From: CABYIR01 sp038103905
Lineage (GTDB): Bacteria > Pseudomonadota > Alphaproteobacteria > Pelagibacterales > AG-422-B15
DNA: 64,000 nt
Direction of reading: 5' to 3'
Assembly: GCA_038103905.1 (NCBI GenBank)
Contig: JAYNZW010000008.1
Span: 1 to 64,000 of the forward strand
Part shown: positions 54,455 through 63,911 of the stretch, piece by piece
Position numbering within the stretch: the stretch's first letter is position 1
Layout of the letters: every line of letters begins with the position of its first letter
Made by a program: the position numbers and the translations under genes
Notes under the pieces: model-generated
The model's input: the letters and a program-made list of their open reading frames with translations, nothing else
Databases searched by the model: none
What the model was told of the DNA's origin: nothing

Positions 54455-56074
54455 ATGCCAGTCATCGAGTCAAAAATAATGATAAATTCGAATTCTTTCA
54501 AACAGAATGAGTCTGACCATTTAGAATTAATCAATGAATTTCGGGCACTTGAAAAGAAAATTTCTGATAATTCTGCCAGATCAAAACCAAAATTTGAAAA
54601 GAGAGGACAGCTTTTACCAAGGGAGAGACTCTTAGCTTTACTTGACCCTGACAGCTACTTTATTCCTCTTTCAACACTTGCAGGATATAAAATGGGTGAT
54701 GATGACGGTGATAAAAATATTTCAGGCGGGGGAGGAATAAGTGGAATAGGTTATGTTTCTGGAGTCCGCTGTATGGTGAGTGTTTCAGATTCTGGTATCA
54801 AAGGCGGCAGCATGACAGAAATGGGTGTTGTAAAAGCACTACGTGGAGCAGAAATCATTAAAGAAAACAAACTACCATTAATAAGCTTGGTTGAGAGCGC
54901 TGGTGCAAATCTATTCAGGCAATCTGAAGTATTTTTACCTGGAGGAAGAAGTTTTGCTAATTTAGCAAAAATGTCCGCTATGGGGATTCCGACTATTGCA
55001 GTAGTTCACGGTAACTCAACTGCAGGTGGCGCCTATACCCCAGGTTTATCTGATCAAGTTATAGTGGTTAAGAATAGATCAAAAATATTTTTAGCTGGAC
55101 CACCACTACTCAAGGCTGCTCTTGGAGAAATTGCGACTGATGAAGAGCTTGGCGGAGCGGAAATGCATTATACAGTATCAGGTTTAGGTGAATACATGGC
55201 AGATGACGATGCTGGCGCAATTAAAAAATGTCGTGAGGTAGTGAAAAATCTTGGATGGAATGATAATTTTATTACAACTAAAAATGAAAATTACAGTGAA
55301 CCTATTTATTCTCCAAACGAACTAATTGGTGTAGTTCCAACAGACTATAAAAAACCATACGACGTAAAAGAAGTTATTGCTAGAATTGTTGATGGATCTG
55401 AATATTTAGATTTTAAACCTGAATTTGGCAAACAAACAGTTACCGGAACAGCAAGAATTCATGGATATAAAGTAGGCATAGTTGGTAACAATGGTCCAAT
55501 ATTTGCAGATGGTGCGGTTAAGGCTGCTCAATTTATACAATTATGTTCAAAACATAATACTCCTTTAATTTTTTTACAGAATACAACTGGATATATGGTT
55601 GGAACCAAAGAGGAGAGGAGAGGGATTATTAAGCACGGATCAAAAATGATACAGGCTGTAACGAACTGTACTGTTCCAAAAATAACATTACGAATAGGAG
55701 CTTCCTTCGGAGCTGGGGAATATGGAATGGCAGGAAGGTCTTTTGATCCAAGATTTTTATTTTCTTGGCCTAATAACAAATTAAGTGTGATGGGTGGCGA
55801 ACAGGCAGGTAAAACTATGTCACAGGTTGCAGTTGAGTCTGCGAAAAGAAGAGGTGAAGAGCCAAATATGGAAATGATAAAAGCAATCGAGCAAAAGATA
55901 ATTGATACCTATAAAGAAGAAGGTGAAGCTCTTTTTGCAACAGCAAGAATTTGGGATGATGGCATTATTGATCCGAGAGATACGAGAAAGATTTTAGGTG
56001 AATGTCTAAATATTGTTTGTGATTCTGAGAAGAGAGATTTACGTCCAAACACATTTGGCGTTGGACGTATGTAG
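54455..56074 (+). CDS. Acyl-CoA carboxylase, carboxyltransferase (beta) subunit
   Basis: A 539-residue carboxyltransferase. RGQLLPRERLLALLDPDSYF near the start, the oxyanion pair in SLVESAGANLFRQ and, in the second half, RIGASFGAGEYGMAGRSFDPRF and FSWPNNKLSVMGGEQA are typical of the methylcrotonyl/geranyl/propionyl-CoA carboxylase beta family. It moves CO2 from biotin to an acyl-CoA. No biotin carboxylase or carrier subunit is in the window, so the holoenzyme must be completed elsewhere. Closest by eye to MccB/AtuC types. It is convergent with the acyl-CoA dehydrogenase gene (2-bp gap). Confidence 0.85.
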   Translation: MPVIESKIMINSNSFKQNESDHLELINEFRALEKKISDNSARSKPKFEKRGQLLPRERLLALLDPDSYFIPLSTLAGYKMGDDDGDKNISGGGGISGIGYVSGVRCMVSVSDSGIKGGSMTEMGVVKALRGAEIIKENKLPLISLVESAGANLFRQSEVFLPGGRSFANLAKMSAMGIPTIAVVHGNSTAGGAYTPGLSDQVIVVKNRSKIFLAGPPLLKAALGEIATDEELGGAEMHYTVSGLGEYMADDDAGAIKKCREVVKNLGWNDNFITTKNENYSEPIYSPNELIGVVPTDYKKPYDVKEVIARIVDGSEYLDFKPEFGKQTVTGTARIHGYKVGIVGNNGPIFADGAVKAAQFIQLCSKHNTPLIFLQNTTGYMVGTKEERRGIIKHGSKMIQAVTNCTVPKITLRIGASFGAGEYGMAGRSFDPRFLFSWPNNKLSVMGGEQAGKTMSQVAVESAKRRGEEPNMEMIKAIEQKIIDTYKEEGEALFATARIWDDGIIDPRDTRKILGECLNIVCDSEKRDLRPNTFGVGRM

Positions 56075-56076
56075 TT

Positions 56077-57252
56077 TTAGTTTTTGCCTGGTAAAATATC
56101 TAAATATTTTGAAATAATTCCAAGCATAACTTCATCTGATCCACCACCGATTGAACCTAGCCTTTGATCTCTGTACGCTCTAGATACTGGAGTTTCATCC
56201 ATAAAGCCCATTCCGCCCCAATACTGTAAACAAGCATCATTTACTTCTCTGGCTAATCTTGTTGATTTTAGTTTAGACATTGATGCTAACTTTGTACAAT
56301 CACCGCCATTTACATGAATTTCAATTCCTTTCCATGTGAGAGCCTTCAAGGCCTCAACTTCAGTCATCAACTCAGAAAGTCTAAAGTGTACTATTTGATT
56401 ATCTATGATGGGCTTACCAAATGTTTTACGCTGACGAGTATATTCAATTGTTTCATTAATAATGTTTTCACATCCAGAATAATTTCCAATAGCTGCGTAG
56501 AGTCTTTCTTCCTGAAATTGCATCATTTGATAGACAAAACCCTTACCTTCATCTCCAATTAAATTTCTTGCAGGAACTCTAACATCCTCAAAAAAAATTT
56601 CTGCAGTATCAGATGAATGCATTCCCATTTTTTTTAATTTTCTATTTATTGTAACTCCTTTTGTTCGCTTTCCTTCTTCTTTAAGAGGAACACAAATTAA
56701 AGATTTGTTAAAATGACGATTATCGTTTGAGTTATCTGTATTTGCGAGCATACACATCCAATCAGCCTGAGTGCCGTTAGTGATCCACATTTTAGAACCA
56801 TTAATTATATAATCATCTCCATCTTTAACGGCAGATGTTTTAATTGCAGCAACATCTGATCCAGCATGAGGCTCTGAAACCCCTATACATGATACAAATT
56901 CTCCTGAAATAGAGGGTCGAAGAAAAGTCTCACAAACATGTTCGGATCCAAATCTAGCTAGAGCAGGAGTTGACATATCTGTTTGAACTCCAATTGCCAT
57001 TGGCACTCCTCCGCATTTAATAGTAGCTAAAGCTTCATTCAAAACAGCGCCATATGAATAATCTAAACCTGATCCACCATATTTTTCTGGCTTAGTTACC
57101 CCTAAAAATCCCTGATCACCTAATTTTTTGAAAACTTCATGCGCAGGAAAAATTTCATCTTCTTCCCATTGATCAACATATGGATTTATTTCGGTCTCAA
57201 CAAACTTTATTGCTGATCTTTTTAGTTCTTCATGTTGCGAGGTTAATTCCAT
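56077..57252 (-). CDS. Acyl-CoA dehydrogenase, isovaleryl/long-chain type catalytic base
   Basis: A 391-residue flavoprotein with SCIGVSEPHAGSDVAAIKT (FAD/substrate loop), NGSKMWITNGTQADWM, FEDVRVPARNLIGDEGKGF and QYWGGMGFMDETPVSRAYRD. The position that holds the catalytic Glu in medium-chain enzymes (YEG) reads GGGSDEV, so it is not the base here. The Glu in FQEERLYAA matches the alternative base used by isovaleryl-CoA and long-chain dehydrogenases. With the adjacent carboxyltransferase this suggests branched-chain or terpenoid acyl-CoA breakdown. The next gene upstream on this strand is 1 bp away and co-transcribed. Confidence 0.85.
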   Translation of the reverse strand: MELTSQHEELKRSAIKFVETEINPYVDQWEEDEIFPAHEVFKKLGDQGFLGVTKPEKYGGSGLDYSYGAVLNEALATIKCGGVPMAIGVQTDMSTPALARFGSEHVCETFLRPSISGEFVSCIGVSEPHAGSDVAAIKTSAVKDGDDYIINGSKMWITNGTQADWMCMLANTDNSNDNRHFNKSLICVPLKEEGKRTKGVTINRKLKKMGMHSSDTAEIFFEDVRVPARNLIGDEGKGFVYQMMQFQEERLYAAIGNYSGCENIINETIEYTRQRKTFGKPIIDNQIVHFRLSELMTEVEALKALTWKGIEIHVNGGDCTKLASMSKLKSTRLAREVNDACLQYWGGMGFMDETPVSRAYRDQRLGSIGGGSDEVMLGIISKYLDILPGKN

Positions 57253-57253
57253 A

Positions 57254-57838
57254 TTACCATTTTATAGCATCTTCTAATCTGTCGTCACCCCAAAAAATTT
57301 CACCATTTACAATGAAGCTGGGTGATCCAAATATTCCAAGCTCTCTTGCCTTATCAGTTTGAGTATTATAACGCTGAATAATAGTTTCAGTATTTGATTT
57401 TTCAATAAGGTCATTTACATCAATGCCCATATCTTTTGAAACTTTATTGAGGCATTCTTCAGATCCAGCTTCAATTCCACTTTCAAACCAGTATTTATAC
57501 GTTAACTTAACATATTCTTCACACCAACCTTCTTCTATACCATATACTGCGATTTGATTTGCTAGGTCGAAATTTTTAAGAGGATACGGGGCTGGTATTT
57601 TTGGATTTAGATTATAATTTTTAGCCCGTCTTTCAATATCTCTCCACATATAATCTGATTTAACTTTTTTTTCAGGAGGAGTGAATGGGATATTATTCAT
57701 TTCCATCATTAGTTTTCGAACACTAAAAGGACTCCAATTAAATGAAACTTGATGTTCCTTTTCAATTTCTGATAACCTAGACACAGAAAGATAAGTATAG
57801 GTGCTACCTATTGAGAACCAAAAATCAAGGACCTTCAT
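57254..57838 (-). CDS. DsbA-family 2-hydroxychromene-2-carboxylate isomerase-like protein
   Basis: A 194-residue kappa-class GST/DsbA-fold protein: DFWFSIGSTYTYLSVSRL at the N-terminus, with Ser at the site where disulfide oxidoreductases have CxxC, and the family tail LGIFGSPSFIVNGEIFWGDDRLED. Relatives isomerise hydroxychromene-carboxylate in naphthalene breakdown using glutathione, but many members have unknown substrates. It is 1 bp upstream of the acyl-CoA dehydrogenase on the same strand, so a shared acyl or aromatic substrate is possible. Confidence 0.83.
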   Translation of the reverse strand: MKVLDFWFSIGSTYTYLSVSRLSEIEKEHQVSFNWSPFSVRKLMMEMNNIPFTPPEKKVKSDYMWRDIERRAKNYNLNPKIPAPYPLKNFDLANQIAVYGIEEGWCEEYVKLTYKYWFESGIEAGSEECLNKVSKDMGIDVNDLIEKSNTETIIQRYNTQTDKARELGIFGSPSFIVNGEIFWGDDRLEDAIKW

Positions 57839-57870
57839 GCGTTAGAATTCAAAATTGAATAAGTGCATAT

Positions 57871-59280
57871 TTATACACTAAAGTAATTTTTGAATTCCAC
57901 GGGATGAGGCGAGTGTTCTAGATCATATACTTCCTGCATTTTAAGATCTATGTACCCATCAATTTGATCATCAGTGAAAACTCCACCTTCGGTTAGAAAA
58001 GCTCTATCCTGATCAACGGATTCTAGCGCCTCTCTTAAAGATCCACAGACAGTTGGAAGTGCAGCAACTTCACTATCAGATAACTCATATAGATCTTGGT
58101 CGCTTGCATCACCTGGGTGTATTTTATTTTTTATTCCATCCATTCCCGCCATAAGCATTGCAGCAAAAGCTAAATATGGATTTGCAGTGGGATCAGGAAA
58201 TCTTACCTCAACTCTTTTTCCTTTTGGGCTATCAGAAACTGGTATTCTGCATGAAGCAGATCTATTTCTTGCGGAATAAACAAGTATGACTGGAGCTTCA
58301 AATCCTGGAATTAATCTTTTGTAACTATTTGTACTTGGGTTAGTAAAGGCATTTAATGCTTTGCCATGTTTTATGATGCCACCAATATAATGAAGCGCAG
58401 TTTCAGAGAGGCCAGCATACTCATTACCTGAAAACAGAGGTTTGCCATCTTTCCAGATTGATTGATGAGTGTGCATGCCAGACCCATTATCACCTTTTAC
58501 TGGTTTAGGCATGAATGTAGCTGTTTTACCAAATGAATTTGCTACCATGTGAACTCCATATTTATACAATTGAATTCCATCGCCTTGTTTTAACAGAGTA
58601 TCAAACAATAAACCTAGCTCATGTTGACTTGGTGCGACTTCGTGGTGATGCTTTTCCATTTTTAAACCTAAGTTTTTTAATTCTTCAAGAAACTCAGTTC
58701 GGATATCTTGAGCGCTATCAACTGGTGGAACAGGGAAATAACCACCTTTAATTCCAGGTCTATGGCCAAGATTGCCACTTTCATAATTTTTAGCACTGTT
58801 ATAAGGTCCTTCAATACTATCAATTTCAAAGCTAGACTTGTTCATCTCAACTTGAAACTTTACATCATCAAACACAAAGAATTCAGCTTCGGGGCCAATA
58901 TAGACTGTATCACCAATACCACTTGCTTTAACATATTCTTCTGCTTTTTTAGCAGTTCCACGAGGGTCTCTTTCATAGGGCTCTTTTGTTACAGCGTCTA
59001 AAATATCACAAAATATCATCATTGTGGGTTGGGCAGTAAATGGGTCCATAACCGTAGTTGAAAGATCAGGTTTTAATACCATGTCAGACTCATTTATAGC
59101 TTTCCAGCCTGCAATAGATGACCCATCAAAGAATACGCCATCATTTAATAGATCCTCATCAACAACAGTGCCATCCATTGTTAAATGTTGCCATTTACCT
59201 TTAACGTCAGTAAATCTTAGATCTAAATATTTAGCTCCAGAATCTCTGAAAGCTTTTAATGCTTCACTTGCAGTAGTCAT
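57871..59280 (-). CDS. glnA: Glutamine synthetase type I
   Basis: A 469-residue GSI: LRFTDVKGKWQHLTMD, FVFDDVKFQVEMN, GPEAEFFVFDD (metal Glu), HHHEVAPSQHELGL, MPKPVKGDNGSGMHTHQS and the arginine-rich RSASCRIPVSDSPKGKRVEVRFPDP. The adenylylation-type Tyr is present in DQDLYELSDSE. It assimilates ammonium into glutamine. AGGGGAG precedes the ATG. It is the last gene of glnB/glnII/glnA; 40 bp separate it from the GSII gene. Ammonium from alanine dehydrogenase could be one source. Confidence 0.96.
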   Translation of the reverse strand: MTTASEALKAFRDSGAKYLDLRFTDVKGKWQHLTMDGTVVDEDLLNDGVFFDGSSIAGWKAINESDMVLKPDLSTTVMDPFTAQPTMMIFCDILDAVTKEPYERDPRGTAKKAEEYVKASGIGDTVYIGPEAEFFVFDDVKFQVEMNKSSFEIDSIEGPYNSAKNYESGNLGHRPGIKGGYFPVPPVDSAQDIRTEFLEELKNLGLKMEKHHHEVAPSQHELGLLFDTLLKQGDGIQLYKYGVHMVANSFGKTATFMPKPVKGDNGSGMHTHQSIWKDGKPLFSGNEYAGLSETALHYIGGIIKHGKALNAFTNPSTNSYKRLIPGFEAPVILVYSARNRSASCRIPVSDSPKGKRVEVRFPDPTANPYLAFAAMLMAGMDGIKNKIHPGDASDQDLYELSDSEVAALPTVCGSLREALESVDQDRAFLTEGGVFTDDQIDGYIDLKMQEVYDLEHSPHPVEFKNYFSV

Positions 59281-59320
59281 TTTGTCTCCCCTAAAAACGT
59301 TAATAAAGTAATGTTATAGC

Positions 59321-60292
59321 TTACTTTGTCAAAGTTCCAACAATATGTGAAAGTATTTTATATGGATCAGCATTAGAAGCAGGTCTTCTATCTTCAAGGT
59401 ATCCATTCCAATTATTTTCAACTGTATAGACTGGAATTCTTATACTGGCACCTCTATCACTAACTCCGTATGAGAATTTATCAATACTCTGAGTTTCATG
59501 AAGACCAGTAAGTCTCATATCATTATCAGATCCATAAGAAGATATTCCTTCTTCATGAGCCTTTCCTAATTTTTCACACATTGATGAAAATAACTCTTCA
59601 GAACCTTTAGATCTCATTTCTTCATTTGAGAAATTGGTATGCATGCCTGAACCATTCCAGTCACCAGTTTTAGGTTTTGGGTGAATATTTAAACCTACAC
59701 CATATTTTTCAGCGGTTTTAAACAAAAGATATCTGCTGACCCAGAGATCATCTGCAGCCTTGATACCTTTTCCAAAACACTGATACTCCCATTGACCAAG
59801 AGCAACTTCAGCATTAGTTCCAGTTAGAGTGATACCAACATCCAGACAGGCTTTTAAATGAGCATCTGATATTTCACGTCCAATAACATTACCTGCGCCA
59901 ACTCCACAGTAATACTCACCTTGTTCCCTTGGGGTTCCAGCTTCCCAACCAAGAGGCTCACCATCATTAGGGTTTGTAAAGAAGAATTCTTGCTCAAAAC
60001 CAAACCACCATTCATCAGTCACAACTTCAGCGGCAGCAGCTCTAAAATTTGATGGGTGAGTAGTATGATCTGCTGACTGAACCTGAGTCATAACTAAATC
60101 GTGCCCATTAGGATTGGAGTAAGTCTGAACCGGTAAAAGAAGACAATCAGAACTTCCACCATCAGCCTGTTGAGTAGATGAACCGTCAAATGACCAATCA
60201 GGTGCCGATGATTGATCTGTTGCTTTTACTTTACTTCTCATGAAAGGCTCAGGCTGGTAGCCGTCAAGCCAAATATATTCGAATGTATTCAT
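59321..60292 (-). CDS. glnII: Glutamine synthetase type II (eukaryotic type)
   Basis: A 323-residue synthetase of the plant/animal-like class: EYIWLDGYQPEPFMRSKVK, DWSFDGSSTQQADGGSSDCL, FGFEQEFFF, GTNAEVALGQWEYQCFG, NGSGMHTNFSNEE and FSYGVSDRGASIRIP with LEDRRPASNADPY at the end. These motifs are unmistakably GSII and differ from its GSI neighbour. Rhizobia and some other bacteria carry GSII in addition to GSI. The gene sits between glnB and glnA with gaps of 24 and 40 bp, so all three share a transcript. Confidence 0.93.
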   Translation of the reverse strand: MNTFEYIWLDGYQPEPFMRSKVKATDQSSAPDWSFDGSSTQQADGGSSDCLLLPVQTYSNPNGHDLVMTQVQSADHTTHPSNFRAAAAEVVTDEWWFGFEQEFFFTNPNDGEPLGWEAGTPREQGEYYCGVGAGNVIGREISDAHLKACLDVGITLTGTNAEVALGQWEYQCFGKGIKAADDLWVSRYLLFKTAEKYGVGLNIHPKPKTGDWNGSGMHTNFSNEEMRSKGSEELFSSMCEKLGKAHEEGISSYGSDNDMRLTGLHETQSIDKFSYGVSDRGASIRIPVYTVENNWNGYLEDRRPASNADPYKILSHIVGTLTK

Positions 60293-60316
60293 TTTTTTGT
60301 CTTCTTTCTTAATAAA

Positions 60317-60670
<354 letters not shown>

Positions 60671-60688
60671 CTACGTTAAATTGAGCAA

Positions 60689-60725
60689 TGCACTATAATT
60701 AAATACAAAGAAAACATTGCACTAT
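60689..60725. promoter_or_regulatory. Paired TGCACTAT repeats upstream of the glnB operon
   Basis: The same octamer TGCACTAT occurs at 60689-60696 and 60718-60725, 29 bp apart (nearly three helical turns), between glnB and nnrD. TGCAC is the half-site of NtrC-type operators. No clean -24/-12 sigma-54 promoter was found beside it. It is a candidate regulator-binding site for the nitrogen operon. Confidence 0.35.
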
Positions 60726-60878
60726 TTAGAACTTATGCCAAATTGACACAAACATTTCTATAAAATATTATAAAATTTAGATTTATAAATAATTCATATT
60801 AATCAATTATTTATAAAAACTTCTTAAAATCTATCATAAAAAAATTTTTGAATAGATTTAAGTATTAGAGAAATAATT

Positions 60879-61724
60879 ATGATTTTAAAAAATTCTCCTG
60901 ATCTTTGGATTGACCAATTTCCTTTCCCTGGAGATTCAGACCATAAGTATTCTAGGGGTTTAGTTCTAATTAATTCTGGCCCTGTTTTTAAAACAGGAGC
61001 AGCAAGACTCGCTGGAAGAGCTGCTATGCGTGTTGGAGCAGGGGCTGTAAAATTGATATGTGATAAAGAAGCAGCGCAAGTGTTAGAGCCACAAATTTCA
61101 GTTGAATTAATATCTGTTATTGAAAATAAACACGATTTTCAATCTATACTAAAAGATAGAAAGGCTTCGTCAGTTCTTATTGGGCCCGGTAACACAATTT
61201 CTGATGAAACAAAAGCAAGAACACTTTTAGCTCTCGCATTTATTGATCATGTAATTATCGATGCTGATGCCATTACAAGTTTCGAAAACTCTCCAGAGGA
61301 ATTATTCATTGACACATATGAACATACAATTTTAACGCCTCACGAAGGTGAATTTAGAAGACTATTCGGCGATAAAATTAATAATATTGATGACAAGGTA
61401 GTTAGGACTCTAGAGGGAGCAAAAAAAGCTGGAAGCATTGTTTTGTTAAAAGGATCTGATACAGTCATTGCTCATCCTTCGGGAAGAGTGGTAATTAATT
61501 CTTCCAAGGCACCTTATCTTGCAACCGCAGGATCAGGCGATGTATTAGCTGGAATAATATCATCATTAGTTGGACATAATAAAATGGAAGCATTTGAAGC
61601 TGCCTGTGCTGGGTCATGGATACATTCTCAGTTAGGCGAATTATTAGGTCCAGGATTAATAGCTGATGATCTAGTTGACAATATTCCACTCATAGTTAAA
61701 AACCTTGCTAAAATTAAAACCTAA
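60879..61724 (+). CDS. nnrD: ADP-dependent NAD(P)H-hydrate dehydratase
   Basis: A 281-residue ribokinase-fold enzyme that repairs hydrated NAD(P)H: SRGLVLINSGPVFKTGAARL, the substrate loop ILTPHEGEFRRLFG and the catalytic Asp in ATAGSGDVLAGIISSLVG. It is the dehydratase domain only; in many bacteria it is fused to the NnrE epimerase domain, absent here. ATG at 60879 follows a 226-bp region that also serves the divergent glnB operon. Its stop overlaps the following ATG (TAATG). Confidence 0.9.
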   Translation: MILKNSPDLWIDQFPFPGDSDHKYSRGLVLINSGPVFKTGAARLAGRAAMRVGAGAVKLICDKEAAQVLEPQISVELISVIENKHDFQSILKDRKASSVLIGPGNTISDETKARTLLALAFIDHVIIDADAITSFENSPEELFIDTYEHTILTPHEGEFRRLFGDKINNIDDKVVRTLEGAKKAGSIVLLKGSDTVIAHPSGRVVINSSKAPYLATAGSGDVLAGIISSLVGHNKMEAFEAACAGSWIHSQLGELLGPGLIADDLVDNIPLIVKNLAKIKT

Positions 61725-63500
61725 TGAAAAAGACTCTTATAATAATTCTATCGTTAATTACTTTTGTAAATCATTATTCTTTTGCAAATGAGCCAGCTGA
61801 AAAAACAAAGATATTTTTAGACGATGTCAAAATATATGGAACAAAGATCAATAAGGATGATGATAAAGAGATATTTGCTTGGTATGGAATTCCTTACGCT
61901 CAACCTCCTGTAGGCAATTTGAGGTGGAAAGCTCCTCGAGATTTTAATTTTGAATCAGCTAATTTTAATGCTACCGATTTCCCAGAAAGGTGTGTTCAAG
62001 TTTCGAATTTCTATGATGAATTAATAACTGGTCAGAAAGAAGGATCAATCTTTGGTGAAGAAGACTGTTTGTATCTAAATGTTTTTGCTTCAGAAGAATT
62101 GTTGAAAAGTAATAAAAAGGCCCCTGTTATGTTTTGGATTCACGGAGGAGGAAATACATGGGGATATTCAGCATCTCCTATGTACATACCCACTAATTTT
62201 CTAAAATTTCATGATGTAATTCTTGTAACAGTTAATTATAGATTAGGTCCATTTGGCTGGTTTTCAGTTCCAGGATTAAATTCATCATCTGAGGAACCAC
62301 TAGATCAATCGCCTAATTTTGGAACTCTTGATTTAATAAAAGCCCTTGAGTGGGTGAATGAAAACATCAGTTCTTTTGGAGGTGATCCAAATAATATTAC
62401 TATTTTTGGTGAGTCTGCTGGGGCTCGAAATGTTTTGTCTTTATATGTTGCTGATCAAGCTAAAAATTTATTTCAAAGAGGGATTGTACAAAGTGGTTAC
62501 TTAGTTTCAGATGATATTGAATATTCAAGGAACAATCCAAAGTCTGGTTCACTTACCTTTATTAAGTCTTCTATAAAAGAAAATGATCCAGCAATGAATC
62601 CAATGACATTAAAAGAAACACTAGAAGATACAGAAATATTAGGTAAGTATTTAAGAGGCTTATCAAAGGAACAAATCATTAGTTTTTATAGAGTTAGAGA
62701 AGACGCGGGAGGGTTAATTGATATTCCAAATGTGATACCAGATGGCATAGTAATCCCTGAAGAAGGCATTTTTAAGTCTTACTTGAATGGAAAATTTCAA
62801 GATAAAAAAATCATTCTTGGAACTAATCGAGACGAAAATAAACTTTTCATTAATGGAGATCCAAGGTTTGTTAAAACAGTTTTGCCAAGCTTTATAGCAA
62901 ATTTACATCCAACACTTGGACTATGGACAAAACCTCGGGATGAAAAATTTTATGAGTCCTATTCAAGGTATCAAAGTGATGCGTGGAAATTAGATGCCGT
63001 TGATAATGCGTCAAGGTATATTTCAAAAGTAAATCAAAGTGATGTTTTTGCTTATAGATTTGACTGGGACAATGAACCTAAATTTCTTGGTATGGATTTT
63101 TCTAAATAATCAACAAAAAAGTGGTCTTTCAGATATTTTGTACGATCCAAACAATGCAGATTTTGACAGAGAATTATCTTTATCAATGAGTCAATATTGG
63201 GTCAATTTTGCATATGATGGAAATCCAAACTCAAATCCATATGAGCTTGATATTAACTGGGATCCTTGGATAAATAATAATAATGAAAGATTTATTGTTT
63301 TTGATACAAGCAATGATCAAGGAATACGAATGAATAATGCAATTTTATCATCGGATTCAATACTGCAGAGTCTATCAAGTGAAAATTTATTAATTGAACA
63401 AAAATGTATGATATTTGACGATCTATTTGATCGTACAACTCTATCAAAAAATCAGGTAGCTATACTTTATAAAGGTTTTTTGAACGGAAAATGTATTTAA
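61724..63500 (+). pseudogene. Type B carboxylesterase, frameshifted and missing the catalytic His segment
   Basis: Bases 61724-63109 encode 461 residues of a carboxylesterase: signal peptide (about 21 residues, ending YSFANEP), WYGIPYAQPPVGNLRWKAPR, FWIHGGGNTWGYS, nucleophile in TIFGESAGARNV and acid in LGTNRDENKLF. The frame stops after FLGMDFSK. The normal C-terminus resumes in the +1 frame at about 63119 (SDILYDPNNADFDREL, then QYWVNFAYDGNPN) and runs to 63500. The family segment with the catalytic His (H-G/A-x-E-I/L) that belongs between them is found in none of the three frames. So this looks like a deletion with frameshift, and the enzyme is probably dead. Sequencing error alone would not explain the missing segment. 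Confidence 0.72.
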
Positions 63501-63718
63501 TTTTTCTTTAAGGTTACTTTGAAACCATCAACATTGCTGATTTCTTGCACACCATCAATATGCATTTTGTATTTTTTAAATTCTTTTTTCTCTTTCACAG
63601 CTTTTCTCGCTGAAGATATATCTTTTGCGCAGACAAAAAAATTGGTGTGACCCTCATAAAACCCTTTTGATACATCATTTGGATCGTAAAAACCTGCATG
63701 TACTTGAAATAGTTTCAT
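63497..63718 (-). CDS. DUF1543-like small protein
   Basis: A 73-residue protein starting MKLFQVHAGFYDPNDVSKGF, with EGHTNFFVCAKDISSARKAV and the C-terminal MHIDGVQEISNVDGFKV. The last segment matches the DUF1543 pattern HIDGxxxIxxVDGF. No signal peptide or membrane helix. The inner ATG at 63718 is chosen because it fits the family start and leaves the divergent small gene free; an upstream ATG at 63745 would overlap that gene. Function unknown. Confidence 0.7.
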   Translation of the reverse strand: MKLFQVHAGFYDPNDVSKGFYEGHTNFFVCAKDISSARKAVKEKKEFKKYKMHIDGVQEISNVDGFKVTLKKN

Positions 63719-63733
63719 GATAAGTTTATTTTG

Positions 63734-63865
63734 ATGAAAAAACAAAATTTGCCAACAAAAATCTGTGTTACATGTAAAAAAAAATTCTCATGGAGGAAGA
63801 AATGGGAATTAAATTGGAATAATGTTAAGTATTGCTCAAAACGATGTTCACCAAGAAATAAATAA
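63734..63865 (+). CDS. DUF2256 zinc-ribbon-like micro-protein
   Basis: A 43-residue protein, MKKQNLPTKICVTCKKKFSW through the motif NWNNVKYCSKRC, with two CxxC-like pairs (C11/C14 and C34/C38) and the conserved W-R-K-K-W centre. This is the DUF2256 family, very small proteins with a putative zinc-binding fold, often linked to genes for photolyase-related or deoxyribose enzymes in other bacteria. Here it starts 16 bp from the divergent DUF1543-like start. It is too short for usual gene callers. Function unknown. Confidence 0.75.
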   Translation: MKKQNLPTKICVTCKKKFSWRKKWELNWNNVKYCSKRCSPRNK

Positions 63866-63911
63866 TTTATTATAGTTTGTTTAAAGTTTTTTAATTAATT
63901 AAATTTGATTG

